Under the pieces are notes generated by a model. That model was not told the origin of the DNA, did no database searches, and saw only the letters and a program-made list of their open reading frames with translations. From an uncultured Clostridia bacterium (GTDB lineage: Bacteria; Bacillota; Clostridia; Lachnospirales; Lachnospiraceae), in contig CALBKM010000030.1 of NCBI GenBank assembly GCA_937895705.1, positions 68,045 to 132,044 on the forward strand: a stretch of 64,000 nt of DNA. The letters are read 5' to 3'. Shown in pieces: positions 41,001 to 49,708 of this stretch (its first letter is position 1; each line of letters opens with the position of its first letter). The translations under genes and the position numbers were made by a program.

Positions 41001-42710
41001 TTACAATTTTACACTATCCAAAAAGGCAGCGCAGAAAATTGCCGGGGAGTTCCAGTAAATCGTGATTTCGTTTAAGGAGTAGCATTCCCAGCGGTCTACA
41101 AAGCATTTCATAGGAGGAGTTCCCTCCGGAATCAGTTCCTTTGCCAGAGGATCGACCCAACGGGTGCCGTTGGCGCCGCCGGAAACATAACCCGGTATGG
41201 TTTCTTCGATACCGTCGGCAACAGTGATACGGTTATGCGGATTACTGAACGCGTGGGTGCCGACGCCGGTAACATAGCTGAAATCCGTAGCGTTGACACC
41301 AAGAAGATAATCCATTTGCCGGACAAGGGCGGTGTGATATTCCGGCTTCGGCTGCAGACGATATACCGTAGCGAACAGCATACCTCGGTTCAGAACGTTG
41401 AGGTTGCTTCCCCAGCAATATTCGTTTGCCTTAAGTGCGACACCGTAACCGCCGGAGGCAATCACTTCCAGCAGCAGCTCGGCCTCTTGATACAGCAGTG
41501 CTTTGTAGGAGGCCCGGAATTCCGATTCGTCGGAAGTATTGCAGCTGCTTTCCTTTTTGGCTGTATTCGGAACCAATTCATCTTCCAGCAAAGCCCACCC
41601 GGCAAAACCGCTGATGTCGGCCCAACCGTATTGAACCGGATTCGGGTGCTGTTTGAAAAAGAATTTTGCCTTTTCTAAATAACGGCCGTTCCCGGTGGTG
41701 CGGTACAATTCCATGGCCGCCCACAAACGTTCGTCGATGTCGGAACGGTCACCGTACCCGCCGGTGCGACATTCTTTGACATGTTCAAACAGAAACTCCG
41801 GGTGCTGTTCCAGCCAGATATATGACTTTTCGGCGGCTGCCAGGGCGCGGTCGGAAAACTCTTCGTCAAACGGACGGTAAATACGGGACGCCAGTGCCAT
41901 GGTAGCAACAAAATCCCCAACCGCCATGGAAGACGGTGGGAGCAAAAGCATCTGATTCGTATCTTCGTGAGGCATGACAAAGGCAGCGTGATTCTGCGTG
42001 GTATGTTTGTGATACACGCTACCGTCCTCTGCCTGCATTTGTAACATCCAGTCCAGTTCGTAGCGGCACTCGTTTAAGATATCCGGAATGCCGTTGCCGC
42101 TTTCGGGAATGTTAAGACTTGCCGTAAAAGCATCCGGGAAAAAACGGTATGCGTAAAGGAGGTGACCCAGTGCACATGCTGCCGCAGTGGTATAGCGACC
42201 GAAATCACCGGCATCGTGCCAGCCTCCGCGGATGTTAAACTTCTGCATTTCCGGTTCCGAAAGCTCGCCGTCTAAAAACTTTTTATATTCGGTCCAAAGA
42301 ACCGTAGGTTCGGTATGACAGGCCTTACGGGCATAGTTTCCGGCATACTGTGCTTCCAGTTCTGTGCCGCAACGTTGGTAATAGAGCATTTTGGAAAGCA
42401 GAATGTTCAGGTTACCGTACAAATGGCTGTCTACGGTAAACGGATAGGAAACCGCTTCGCCGCAACGGATGGTATAGGTACCGGGTGCGGTTAATTCCGA
42501 AAAGTTCAGTTGCCAGACGAAATCTTCGGATGCTTCGTCCGGACCGAAGCAGACGGCGTCTTTTTCTAACAGACAGATGCCGTCTTTTCCGCAAATCTGC
42601 ACATGTACCGGGATATCGGGAGCGCCGTCACAAAACTCCCGGGGCAGAGAGAGAATTGCGGTTTTATTACTGTTTGGTAAGTAGCCCATTTGGTTTACGT
42701 AAATATTCAT
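41001..42710 (-). CDS. Cytoplasmic glycoside hydrolase family 9 enzyme
   Basis: A 569-residue GH9 protein. Residues 1-95 form the CelD-type N-terminal Ig-like domain ('YVNQMGYLPNSNKTAIL'), and the rest is the (alpha/alpha)6 barrel. 'GGWHDAGDFGRY' supplies the catalytic Asp residues (D166, D169). 'HAFSNPHNRIT' matches the His/Arg substrate motif, and E548 in 'SLNEITIYWNS' is the general acid. There is no signal peptide, dockerin or CBM, so it should act inside the cell on imported oligosaccharides such as cellodextrins or chitobiose-like substrates (inference; intracellular GH9 members of both kinds are known). TAGGAGA precedes the start. Monocistronic. Confidence 0.92.
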   Translation of the reverse strand: MNIYVNQMGYLPNSNKTAILSLPREFCDGAPDIPVHVQICGKDGICLLEKDAVCFGPDEASEDFVWQLNFSELTAPGTYTIRCGEAVSYPFTVDSHLYGNLNILLSKMLYYQRCGTELEAQYAGNYARKACHTEPTVLWTEYKKFLDGELSEPEMQKFNIRGGWHDAGDFGRYTTAAACALGHLLYAYRFFPDAFTASLNIPESGNGIPDILNECRYELDWMLQMQAEDGSVYHKHTTQNHAAFVMPHEDTNQMLLLPPSSMAVGDFVATMALASRIYRPFDEEFSDRALAAAEKSYIWLEQHPEFLFEHVKECRTGGYGDRSDIDERLWAAMELYRTTGNGRYLEKAKFFFKQHPNPVQYGWADISGFAGWALLEDELVPNTAKKESSCNTSDESEFRASYKALLYQEAELLLEVIASGGYGVALKANEYCWGSNLNVLNRGMLFATVYRLQPKPEYHTALVRQMDYLLGVNATDFSYVTGVGTHAFSNPHNRITVADGIEETIPGYVSGGANGTRWVDPLAKELIPEGTPPMKCFVDRWECYSLNEITIYWNSPAIFCAAFLDSVKL

Positions 42711-43016
42711 AAAAATCTCCTACGCCAATTTTGTGTTCAGTGAATAACCGATGATTTAAAAATGATTAAATATATTATATTATTATAAGTCGAAAAGGTC
42801 AATCGTGTTTTGAAAAAATATTGAATGTATACGCATTTAAAGACTAAAACAAGGAAATATTCATTTTTATGCACAGTGATTCATATTTTGCAACAGAATC
42901 AAGATGCGGCAAAGAAGCTCCTATGATATACTGAATTTGGGTAAAGTCACTAAAGGTGCGAAAATACTGAAACATTACAGGAAAATGACGAGCCTGTGAA
43001 AAGAGGAGGATAAAAG
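42711..43016. promoter_or_regulatory. Divergent intergenic region with GH9 promoter
   Basis: This 306-nt AT-rich region separates the GH9 gene (minus) from an aldo/keto reductase gene (plus). On the minus strand, TTGACC (42801-42796) and TATAAT (42779-42774) with a 16-bp spacer form a likely GH9 promoter. On the plus strand, a TATACT-like -10 near 42930 may serve the reductase. No gene or riboswitch was seen. Confidence 0.55.
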
Positions 43017-44138
43017 ATGAGTGTAGATGTAAGTAAGTTGCCGAAGCTGGGGTTCGGATTGATGCGCTTGCCGGAGAAGGATGGGGAAATCGACATGATC
43101 CGCGTATGTGATATGGTGGATGCCTACATGAAAAACGGTATGAATTATTTCGATACCGCTTATGTGTACCACGGAGGCAAGTCCGAGGTGGCGGCGAGGG
43201 AGGCGATTGTAAAGCGTTATCCGAGAGATTCTTTCTATTTGGCAACCAAGCTTCCGGCCTGGGAGATACATTGCCCGGAGGACAGGGATAAAGTATTTGA
43301 CATTCAGTGCGAACGTGCCGGTGTTGATTATTTTGATTTTTATTTACTTCACAGCGTGGAAGACGGCGGTAATTACGATAAGTATGTACAATATGATTGC
43401 TTTAACTGGGCAATCGAGAAGAAAAAGCAGGGAAAGATAAAGCATTTCGGCTTTTCCTTCCACGGAACACCGGCGCTTTTGGAGAAGATTGTGGACGAGC
43501 ATCCTGAGGTGGAGTTTGTACAGATTCAGTTGAATTATGTGGACTGGGACAATCCGATTGTACATTCGGGTAAGTTGTATGAGATTTTAAAGAAGCGTAA
43601 CATTCCGATGATTATTATGGAGCCGGTAAAGGGCGGTTTGCTTGCCAAGATGGAAGAGGAACAGGAGGCGGTGTTCAAAGCGGTTGACAGTGAAGCTTCC
43701 GTTGCATCCTGGGCATTTCGGTTTGTGGGTTCTTTAGACGGAGTGGCTACGATTTTAAGCGGTATGTCCACAGAGGAGCAGATGCAGGATAATATCAATA
43801 CCTTTGCGAATTTTAAGCCGCTGGATGAGACGGAACAGGGGGCGGTTGCAAAAGTTGTGGAAATGATGCACAGTATGCCGCTCATTCCGTGTACCTCTTG
43901 TCGTTATTGTGTAGACGGCTGTCCGTCGGGAATTTTGATTCCGGATGTATTTCGTGCATTAAATACAAAACGCAGATATCCGAAAAACGACAATCGTCCG
44001 CATTTCTTCTACAACGGTCTGGTGGGAAGAAGCGGTCGCGCGAAAGATTGTATCGGGTGCGGCCAGTGTGAGAGCGTTTGTCCGCAGCATTTGAATATCA
44101 TCGAACTGTTGCAGGAAGCAAGCGAAAAGCTGGATTAG
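43017..44138 (+). CDS. Aldo/keto reductase with C-terminal 2x[4Fe-4S] ferredoxin (2)
   Basis: A 373-residue paralogue of the protein at 37670. The barrel shows 'LGFGLMRLPEKDGEID', 'NYFDTAYVYHGGKSE' (Asp, Tyr) and 'YLATKLPAW' (Lys). The tail has 'CTSCRYCVDGCP' and 'CIGCGQCESVCP' clusters for two 4Fe-4S centres. It is cytoplasmic, probably taking electrons from ferredoxin; the substrate is unknown. AGAGGAGG places the start. It is divergent from the GH9 gene and converges on sodC. Confidence 0.92.
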   Translation: MSVDVSKLPKLGFGLMRLPEKDGEIDMIRVCDMVDAYMKNGMNYFDTAYVYHGGKSEVAAREAIVKRYPRDSFYLATKLPAWEIHCPEDRDKVFDIQCERAGVDYFDFYLLHSVEDGGNYDKYVQYDCFNWAIEKKKQGKIKHFGFSFHGTPALLEKIVDEHPEVEFVQIQLNYVDWDNPIVHSGKLYEILKKRNIPMIIMEPVKGGLLAKMEEEQEAVFKAVDSEASVASWAFRFVGSLDGVATILSGMSTEEQMQDNINTFANFKPLDETEQGAVAKVVEMMHSMPLIPCTSCRYCVDGCPSGILIPDVFRALNTKRRYPKNDNRPHFFYNGLVGRSGRAKDCIGCGQCESVCPQHLNIIELLQEASEKLD

Positions 44139-44156
44139 GGGTAATATAGAAAGACG

Positions 44157-44198
44157 AAAACGCAATTTCGAATCATACGAGTCGGAATTGCGTTTTTT
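44157..44198. terminator. Bidirectional terminator
   Basis: A 15-bp stem (one G-U pair) around AAAACGCAATTTCGA with a ~10-nt loop is flanked by A and T runs. It serves the reductase (+) and the SodC-like gene (-). Confidence 0.85.
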
Positions 44199-44225
44199 GT
44201 GTGCGGAAAAAGGTGTGGGAGTGAA

Positions 44226-44759
44226 TCAGTCCTCCCGGCTGTCATTGTCATCATCGTAGAAGTGATTCGGAAATCCTTCGGTGTTTTTTGTGATGACACC
44301 GCATGCGATTTTTTCGCCGGCATTTCCGGATGGTTGTGAGGTAAAATCATCCGGGTTTTGGTGAATAACGACAGAACGGTTTAGAATCATCGGCAGGGTC
44401 AGAAAACTGTCGTAGACAATCGTCCATACATACCCGTCGTTGGAGAGAAGCGGAGGAAGGTCGCCGGCATGTTCCGGATGGAGAACATTATCCGGATTAT
44501 AGTGAGTTCCCGTATTTTCGAAATTTCGGCTGCAGTCTCCGGTTTCGTGAATATGGAAAGCAAAAAAAGTGGGAGTATCTTCGCCTCTTCCGTCGGGGAG
44601 ATCGGACACTTCCGCGGCGATTAAGAGGCCGGATTCCGGTAGGGAATAAAATTTTACGACACCGTTAATGTCGGGGTGAGCATTGTTTCCCTTTAAAACG
44701 GCGACGGCATCCGGTTCGCCTTCGGTCAGAAGAGAGAGAAAGTAGCTTTTGGTATCCAT
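44226..44759 (-). CDS. Cu/Zn superoxide dismutase-like protein, no signal peptide
   Basis: A 177-residue protein with the SodC fold. The copper ligands are seen as 'FHIHETGDC' (two His), 'GTHYNP' and 'VVIHQNPDDF'. The zinc ligands are in 'LHPEHAGDLP'. The disulphide Cys pair is in 'GDCS' and 'IACGVI'. The active-site Arg before that Cys is replaced by Lys ('GNAGEKIACGVI' where enzymes have an Arg), which may lower activity or alter function. There is no export signal, unlike most bacterial SodC. The start at 44759 has GAGG 7 nt upstream. It is divergent from the SOS-type promoter region. Confidence 0.85.
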   Translation of the reverse strand: MDTKSYFLSLLTEGEPDAVAVLKGNNAHPDINGVVKFYSLPESGLLIAAEVSDLPDGRGEDTPTFFAFHIHETGDCSRNFENTGTHYNPDNVLHPEHAGDLPPLLSNDGYVWTIVYDSFLTLPMILNRSVVIHQNPDDFTSQPSGNAGEKIACGVITKNTEGFPNHFYDDDNDSRED

Positions 44760-44825
44760 GACAGACCTCAAAACAGTCTTTCTGCCAGTATATGTGAGGA
44801 AAAGGAAAATGTTCCGAGATGAAAT

Positions 44826-44877
44826 CGAACAAATATTTGCACTGGCACTTGAAAATCGAACAAATGTATGTTATTAT
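44826..44877 (+). promoter_or_regulatory. Promoter with two near-consensus SOS (LexA) boxes
   Basis: TTGAAA (44849-44854) and TATTAT (44872-44877) are separated by 17 bp. CGAACAAATGTATG (44857-44870) fills the spacer and differs at one base from the Gram-positive SOS consensus CGAACRNRYGTTYG. A second copy, CGAACAAATATTTG (44826-44839), lies just upstream, also with one mismatch. LexA bound here would block polymerase. Confidence 0.65.
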
Positions 44878-44950
44878 AAAGCTGTAAGGAATATATGTAC
44901 GGCGGAACAGTTCGTGCGGAAGGAAGATGAAACAGAAGGAAGGGTACATT

Positions 44951-46501
44951 ATGGTTTTGGAAGAAGGATTGTCTGTAGAGAAAAAGCTGGAAATACTGTC
45001 CGATGCGGCAAAATTTGATGTGGCCTGTACCTCCAGCGGGATGCAGAGAGAGGGAAAACAGGGAGAACTGGGGAATTCCGTTGCCGCCGGCATCTGTCAT
45101 TCTTTTTCTGCGGATGGGCGTTGCATTTCTTTGTTGAAAGTGTTGTTCACCAACGAATGTATTTTTGACTGTAAATATTGTATCAATCGTTCCTCGAATG
45201 ATGTCCCCCGGGCCAGTTTTACTCCGAAGGAGCTTTGTGAGCTGACAATCGGCTTTTATAAGAGAAATTATATCGAAGGTCTGTTTTTGAGCTCCGGAAT
45301 TTTACATACACCTGATTATACCATGGAGTTGATCTGTCAGACACTTCGTATGCTGCGGGAGGAGTATCATTTCCGGGGATACATCCACTGTAAAGCAATC
45401 CCGGGAGCGAATCCGCTGTTGATTGAATACGCCGGATGGTATGCGGACCGAATGAGCGTGAATCTGGAGCTTCCGACCAATGAGGGCCTGCGGCAACTGG
45501 CACCCAATAAGACCCGGAAAAATATATTGACGCCAATGCGTCAGATTCAGGCAGGGATAGCGGAGAGTCGGCAGGTGCTGGGCTTTAAGGGAGGCAATCA
45601 CAGTGCTTTCTATTTTACGAATCAGGCTGCGGGACGGGCCGGGATAGAGGAGCGGTTCAGGGGAGGTATGATAGAGGCTGACGGCGGAGCGAAGGGAAAT
45701 GCTCGGTACGTTACCGGATTAAACGGACTGCCCCGGAAGGAAGCACCGGCGGATTTTGAGAATGCAAAGACTACAGCTGTGGAACGGACCGGGCGGGAGC
45801 AGCGTTTATCGCTTCTTGAGTCCGTGGGAAGACCGACCGGTCGCGGCTTTGCGGCAGCGGGACAAAGTACACAGATGATTATCGGGGCTACGCCGGAAAC
45901 GGACTATCAGCTGGTGTCGGTGGCGGAGGCGTTGTATCGGAAGTTTGATTTAAAGAGGGTGTTTTACTCCGCCTTTGTAAAGGTAAACGAAGATTCCAAG
46001 CTCCCGGATTTGCCCGGCGGGCCGCCGCTTCTTCGGGAACACCGCTTGTATCAGGCGGACTGGTTGTTACGGTATTACGGATTTGCGGCAGGAGAGCTTT
46101 TAACGGAGAAACGTCCGAATTTTAATGCGGTACTGGACCCTAAGTGTGACTGGGCGGTGCATCATATGGAGTTGTTTCCGGTGGAGGTCTTAAAGGCAGA
46201 TTATTTTCTGTTACTTCGTGTACCGGGAATCGGCCCGAAGTCGGCAAAACGGATTGTGGATGCGAGAAAGAGCGGAAGTTTTTCCTTTGAGTCTTTGAAA
46301 AAGATGGGAGTTGTGTTGAAAAGGGCACAGTATTTTATTACCTGCGGAGGAAAAACTTTGGGCACATTGCATTTGGATGAGACCTATGTGACACAAAGCC
46401 TGATGTTAAACGAGAAGCTTCCGAAGAATCTGAAGGACGCTCTCTACGGACGTCAGATGTCGTTGTTTGAGCTTCCGGCTTTTACGGCGGAGGCGGGTTA
46501 G
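44951..46501 (+). CDS. Putative DNA modification/repair radical SAM protein
   Basis: A 516-residue radical SAM protein of the type linked to uracil-DNA glycosylase-like genes (TIGR03916-like). The Cys motif is 'NECIFDCKYC' (C-x3-C-x2-C). The start 'LEILSDAAKFDVACTSSG' is characteristic. Near the C-terminus a helix-hairpin-helix DNA-binding motif ('LLRVPGIGPKSAKRIVDARK') is clear. The product would bind DNA and use a 5'-deoxyadenosyl radical; its reaction is not known. An alternative start lies at 44927, but the site AAGGAAGGG suits 44951 better. It forms a two-gene unit with the next gene behind SOS-type boxes. Confidence 0.9.
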   Translation: MVLEEGLSVEKKLEILSDAAKFDVACTSSGMQREGKQGELGNSVAAGICHSFSADGRCISLLKVLFTNECIFDCKYCINRSSNDVPRASFTPKELCELTIGFYKRNYIEGLFLSSGILHTPDYTMELICQTLRMLREEYHFRGYIHCKAIPGANPLLIEYAGWYADRMSVNLELPTNEGLRQLAPNKTRKNILTPMRQIQAGIAESRQVLGFKGGNHSAFYFTNQAAGRAGIEERFRGGMIEADGGAKGNARYVTGLNGLPRKEAPADFENAKTTAVERTGREQRLSLLESVGRPTGRGFAAAGQSTQMIIGATPETDYQLVSVAEALYRKFDLKRVFYSAFVKVNEDSKLPDLPGGPPLLREHRLYQADWLLRYYGFAAGELLTEKRPNFNAVLDPKCDWAVHHMELFPVEVLKADYFLLLRVPGIGPKSAKRIVDARKSGSFSFESLKKMGVVLKRAQYFITCGGKTLGTLHLDETYVTQSLMLNEKLPKNLKDALYGRQMSLFELPAFTAEAG

Positions 46502-46511
46502 GGAGGTTTTT

Positions 46512-47288
46512 ATGGAGAAGAAGTATATCTATCGCTGCGAAGACAGTACAGAAGGGATTCTCACCGGGATTTACGATGCCTGGGCGTCGGTACACCGGCA
46601 TGAAGAAAACCGGATCGAAGTGTGTATGAAAGAATGGGAAGAACCTCTTTTGTTTGCGGAGTATATCAATGTGATACCGGATGCGGAGAAAAGCGAGAAG
46701 GTGCAACGTTCCGTACGCCTTCGGATTTCGGAAGAAGCATATGAAACGGTTATGAAGGCTGTCCTTTCCGGAGAACCGGAAAAAGGAGAGATTGTTTATC
46801 GTTTTCTAATCTATGCATTCCGGGAAGGGGCAAAAGCCTGTCGGAATTACGGTAATCCGTGGGTGATGAGGTTGTTTGAAATCGTACGCAATTTTGATAA
46901 TGAGTCTCATCATCTCAAAGGATTTCTTCGTTTTGATGAGCAGGAGAACGGCTTGTTGCTGGCTCGTTATGCTCCGATGAATAATATTCTGGGAGACCTG
47001 ATGGAACATTTCTCGGACCGCATGAACGGGGAGTGTTTTGTGATTTTTGACGAGAAACGTCGAATTGCGGGAGTGTATCGTCCGGGGGCGTCGTGGTTTG
47101 TTTACCGGCTCAACGAAGAGGAATACCGTGTGTTTTCTGAGAACTATGCAGAGGAGGATACCTATGGAGCGTTATGGAAGATTTTCCACAAAAAAATTGC
47201 CATTGCGGAACGGGAGAATGCTTCGCTTCAAAGGAATAATCTTCCGCTCAGATTTCGACCGTATATGACGGAGTTCAGACCTTCATAG
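46512..47288 (+). CDS. DUF4130/TIGR03915-type DNA metabolism protein
   Basis: A 258-residue protein of the family consistently found with, or fused to, uracil-DNA glycosylase-like domains next to the radical SAM partner. It starts 'YIYRCEDSTEGILTGIYDAW', shows 'VVRFAREG'-like 'LIYAFREGAKACRNYGNPWV', and ends 'LPLRFRPYMTEF', all typical of DUF4130. No UDG domain is present here, so the enzyme partner would be elsewhere or dispensable. GGGAGG places the start at 46512, 10 nt after the radical SAM gene. Its 3' end overlaps the converging yitT gene by 6 nt. Confidence 0.88.
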   Translation: MEKKYIYRCEDSTEGILTGIYDAWASVHRHEENRIEVCMKEWEEPLLFAEYINVIPDAEKSEKVQRSVRLRISEEAYETVMKAVLSGEPEKGEIVYRFLIYAFREGAKACRNYGNPWVMRLFEIVRNFDNESHHLKGFLRFDEQENGLLLARYAPMNNILGDLMEHFSDRMNGECFVIFDEKRRIAGVYRPGASWFVYRLNEEEYRVFSENYAEEDTYGALWKIFHKKIAIAERENASLQRNNLPLRFRPYMTEFRPS

Positions 47289-48137
47289 GACGCGAAATCC
47301 TTTGCCGTGGATTTCGTGAGCCTCCAACAGGATGATGAAGGCCTCCTTATCGTACTCGGTGACCTGCCAGATGATACGATATATTTGCTTGGAATTACCG
47401 ACGACCATGACGGTTTCTTTTTCTTCCAGACGGTAACCTCCCCGGGAGTTCAGTATCGTGGAGCCGCGGTTACTGCACTCTTCTATGAGGGTACATACCT
47501 CTTTGCCGTGTTTTGTTACAATGAAGGCCAGTTTTCCGGAATTGATTCCGTAGAATACTTTGTCTACCATGACAGCAAACAAATAGTTCACAAGCATGCC
47601 GTAAATCACACCGTCAAAGTCCCGGAACAACAATCCCCCGGTGAGGATGATGCCGATGTCAATGGAAAACGCAATGGTTCCCAAACGCAGATGAGGCTTG
47701 ATGCTTTTCAGTGCCATGATGAGGAAGTCGGCTCCGCCGGTAGAAGAACCGCGGGTATATATCATGGCATATCCGAGACCGCCGAGTACTCCGGTAACGA
47801 GTGCGGCTAACAGACGCGAGCCTTCATAAAACGGGAACAGCGGTGCAAGATAGTCAATAAACAGAGAAGAAATAATCATGCACCGAAAGGATTTTAATAA
47901 AAAAGTACGGCCGATTTTGCGGTAACACAAAAGAGCCACCGGAAGGTTCAACAGAACGGTGGAGATACCGACGGGAATTTGAAAGAAACGGTTCAGAATA
48001 ATGGCTATGCCGGAAAAACCGGTCATGGGAAATGCGGCAGCCAGTGCAAAATTGTGAATGGCGACGGCGATTAATACACTGCCGGCCGTTTCGTAGAGAA
48101 GATCGGTTCCGATTTGCAATAATTTTTTTTGAGTCAT
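47283..48137 (-). CDS. YitT-family membrane protein
   Basis: A 284-residue protein with an N-terminal ~5-helix YitT domain and a C-terminal DUF2179 domain. The core of the first is 'YTRGSSTGGADFLIMALK', followed by 'GTIAFSIDIGIILTGGLLF'. The second contains 'RGSTILNSRGGYRLEEKETVMVV' and 'AFIILLEAHEIHGKGF', of which 'GSTILNSRGGY' is diagnostic. The family is widespread in Firmicutes with no settled function. GAGGG favours ATG 48137 over one 18 nt upstream. Convergent with, and overlapping, the DUF4130 gene. Confidence 0.92.
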   Translation of the reverse strand: MTQKKLLQIGTDLLYETAGSVLIAVAIHNFALAAAFPMTGFSGIAIILNRFFQIPVGISTVLLNLPVALLCYRKIGRTFLLKSFRCMIISSLFIDYLAPLFPFYEGSRLLAALVTGVLGGLGYAMIYTRGSSTGGADFLIMALKSIKPHLRLGTIAFSIDIGIILTGGLLFRDFDGVIYGMLVNYLFAVMVDKVFYGINSGKLAFIVTKHGKEVCTLIEECSNRGSTILNSRGGYRLEEKETVMVVGNSKQIYRIIWQVTEYDKEAFIILLEAHEIHGKGFRVL

Positions 48138-48268
48138 AGAATGGACGGCCCTCATTTCTTATGATGTGAAGTTGATATGACAAAGGATAGTGTTTCCGAC
48201 AATCACACATACTACTCCCGAACTTGTAACCGAAAGTTGTGTAGGAAGGAGCAGATTAGGAGGTAGTG

Positions 48269-49606
48269 ATGAAATCGTTGTGGGAACAGGAAATATACTT
48301 ACCGTCCTTTCCGCGGTTGGAAGGAGAGAAGAAGACGGATGTGCTGATTGTGGGCGGTGGAATGGCAGGAGTTCTGTGCGCGTATTTTTTGCAAAAGCAG
48401 GGTGTGGACTATTGTCTGGCGGAGGCAGAGAGAATTGCCGGACGGGAGACCGGGCATACCACCGCGAAAATTACCGCACAGCACGGATTGATTTATCATG
48501 AAATTGCGAAACGTTACGGGACGGAGGCGGCGGAAAAGTATTATTCCGCCAATCGGACGGCAATGGAACACTACCGGGCTTTGTGCACCGGAATTGAGTG
48601 TGACTGGGAAGAGAAGGATAACCATGTGTTTTCTGTAAAGAATCGTAAAGAGCTGGAAGAAGAGATGAAAACATTAGACGAAATCCGGGTGAAGGCGTCG
48701 TTTAAAGAAATATTGCCGCTCCCTTTCGGAACCTGCGGCGCAGTGTCGTTTCCGCAACAGGCGCAGTTTCATCCGTTGAAGTTTATCAAAGGAATTGTAA
48801 GCGGGCTGAAAATTTATGAGAATACACGAGTGTTGGAATTCGGAGCGTGTGCCGGTGCAAATCGGTTGCGAAAAGTGAAGCTTTCCGGCGGCGCAACCGT
48901 TTATGCAAAGAAAATAATTGTGACAACTCATTTTCCGATGCTAAATAAACACGGAATGTACTTTATGAAATTGTTTCAGCATCGTTCTTATGTTACGGCG
49001 TTGAAAAACGCCCCTGATTTTCACGGAATGTATGTGGATGAGGACAAGAAGGGGATGTCGTTTCGTAATGTGGGAGAGTATTTGTTGTTGGGGGGCGGAG
49101 GACACCGTACGGGGAAAGACGGCGGAGGTTTTACGGAGTTACTCGGTAAGAGTGAAAGTTTCTTTCCGGAGGCCCGGGAAGTTTGTCGTTGGGCGGCGCA
49201 GGATTGTATGAGCCTGGACGGAATTCCCTATATCGGAATGTATTCCCGGAGCGCCCGTAATCTCTTTACGGCAACCGGGTTTCATAAATGGGGAATGACT
49301 TCCTCTATGGTGGCTGCCATGGTATTGACGGATCTGGTACAGGAGAAAGAAAACGAATACGAAGAGCTGTTTTCTCCTTCCAGACCGATGCTTACAAAGC
49401 AGTTGGCGGTCAATCTGGCGGAGTCCGTAATGGGGCTCCTCTCTGTTTCAAGGCCGCGTTGTCCGCATATGGGATGTGCGCTGAAATGGAACAAGGAGGA
49501 ACGGAGCTGGGATTGTCCCTGTCACGGGTCGCGGTTTGCGGAAGACGGAGAGATGCTGGAGAATCCGGCCAATCAAAATCTGAAGAAAAATATTGAGAAA
49601 GCGTGA
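48269..49606 (+). CDS. FAD-dependent oxidoreductase fused to a Rieske [2Fe-2S] domain
   Basis: A 445-residue fusion. The N-terminal DAO-type flavin domain (about 20-370) has the dinucleotide fold 'VLIVGGGMAGVLCAYFL' and 'GRETGHTTAKITAQHG'. A helical linker follows. The C-terminal ~60 residues are a Rieske domain with C-P-H ('CPHMGCAL') and C-P-C-H ('WDCPCHGSRF') ligands. The architecture matches the 'FAD-dependent oxidoreductase, Rieske-containing' proteins of Bacillus and Clostridia, whose substrate is not established. AGGAGG favours ATG 48269. Divergent from yitT; monocistronic. Confidence 0.92.
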   Translation: MKSLWEQEIYLPSFPRLEGEKKTDVLIVGGGMAGVLCAYFLQKQGVDYCLAEAERIAGRETGHTTAKITAQHGLIYHEIAKRYGTEAAEKYYSANRTAMEHYRALCTGIECDWEEKDNHVFSVKNRKELEEEMKTLDEIRVKASFKEILPLPFGTCGAVSFPQQAQFHPLKFIKGIVSGLKIYENTRVLEFGACAGANRLRKVKLSGGATVYAKKIIVTTHFPMLNKHGMYFMKLFQHRSYVTALKNAPDFHGMYVDEDKKGMSFRNVGEYLLLGGGGHRTGKDGGGFTELLGKSESFFPEAREVCRWAAQDCMSLDGIPYIGMYSRSARNLFTATGFHKWGMTSSMVAAMVLTDLVQEKENEYEELFSPSRPMLTKQLAVNLAESVMGLLSVSRPRCPHMGCALKWNKEERSWDCPCHGSRFAEDGEMLENPANQNLKKNIEKA

Positions 49607-49624
49607 CTTTTTCTGCGTTCTTCA

Positions 49625-49653
49625 TTGACGGAATCATTGCTTTTTGTTATACT
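49625..49653 (+). promoter_or_regulatory. Sigma-A promoter
   Basis: TTGACG and TATACT with a 17-bp spacer lie 55 nt before the FliM-motif gene. Confidence 0.75.
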
Positions 49654-49708
49654 GAAAGTATTACAGAAAATGGTACGAACGTGAGGAATATACGGAAAGG
49701 AGAACGCT

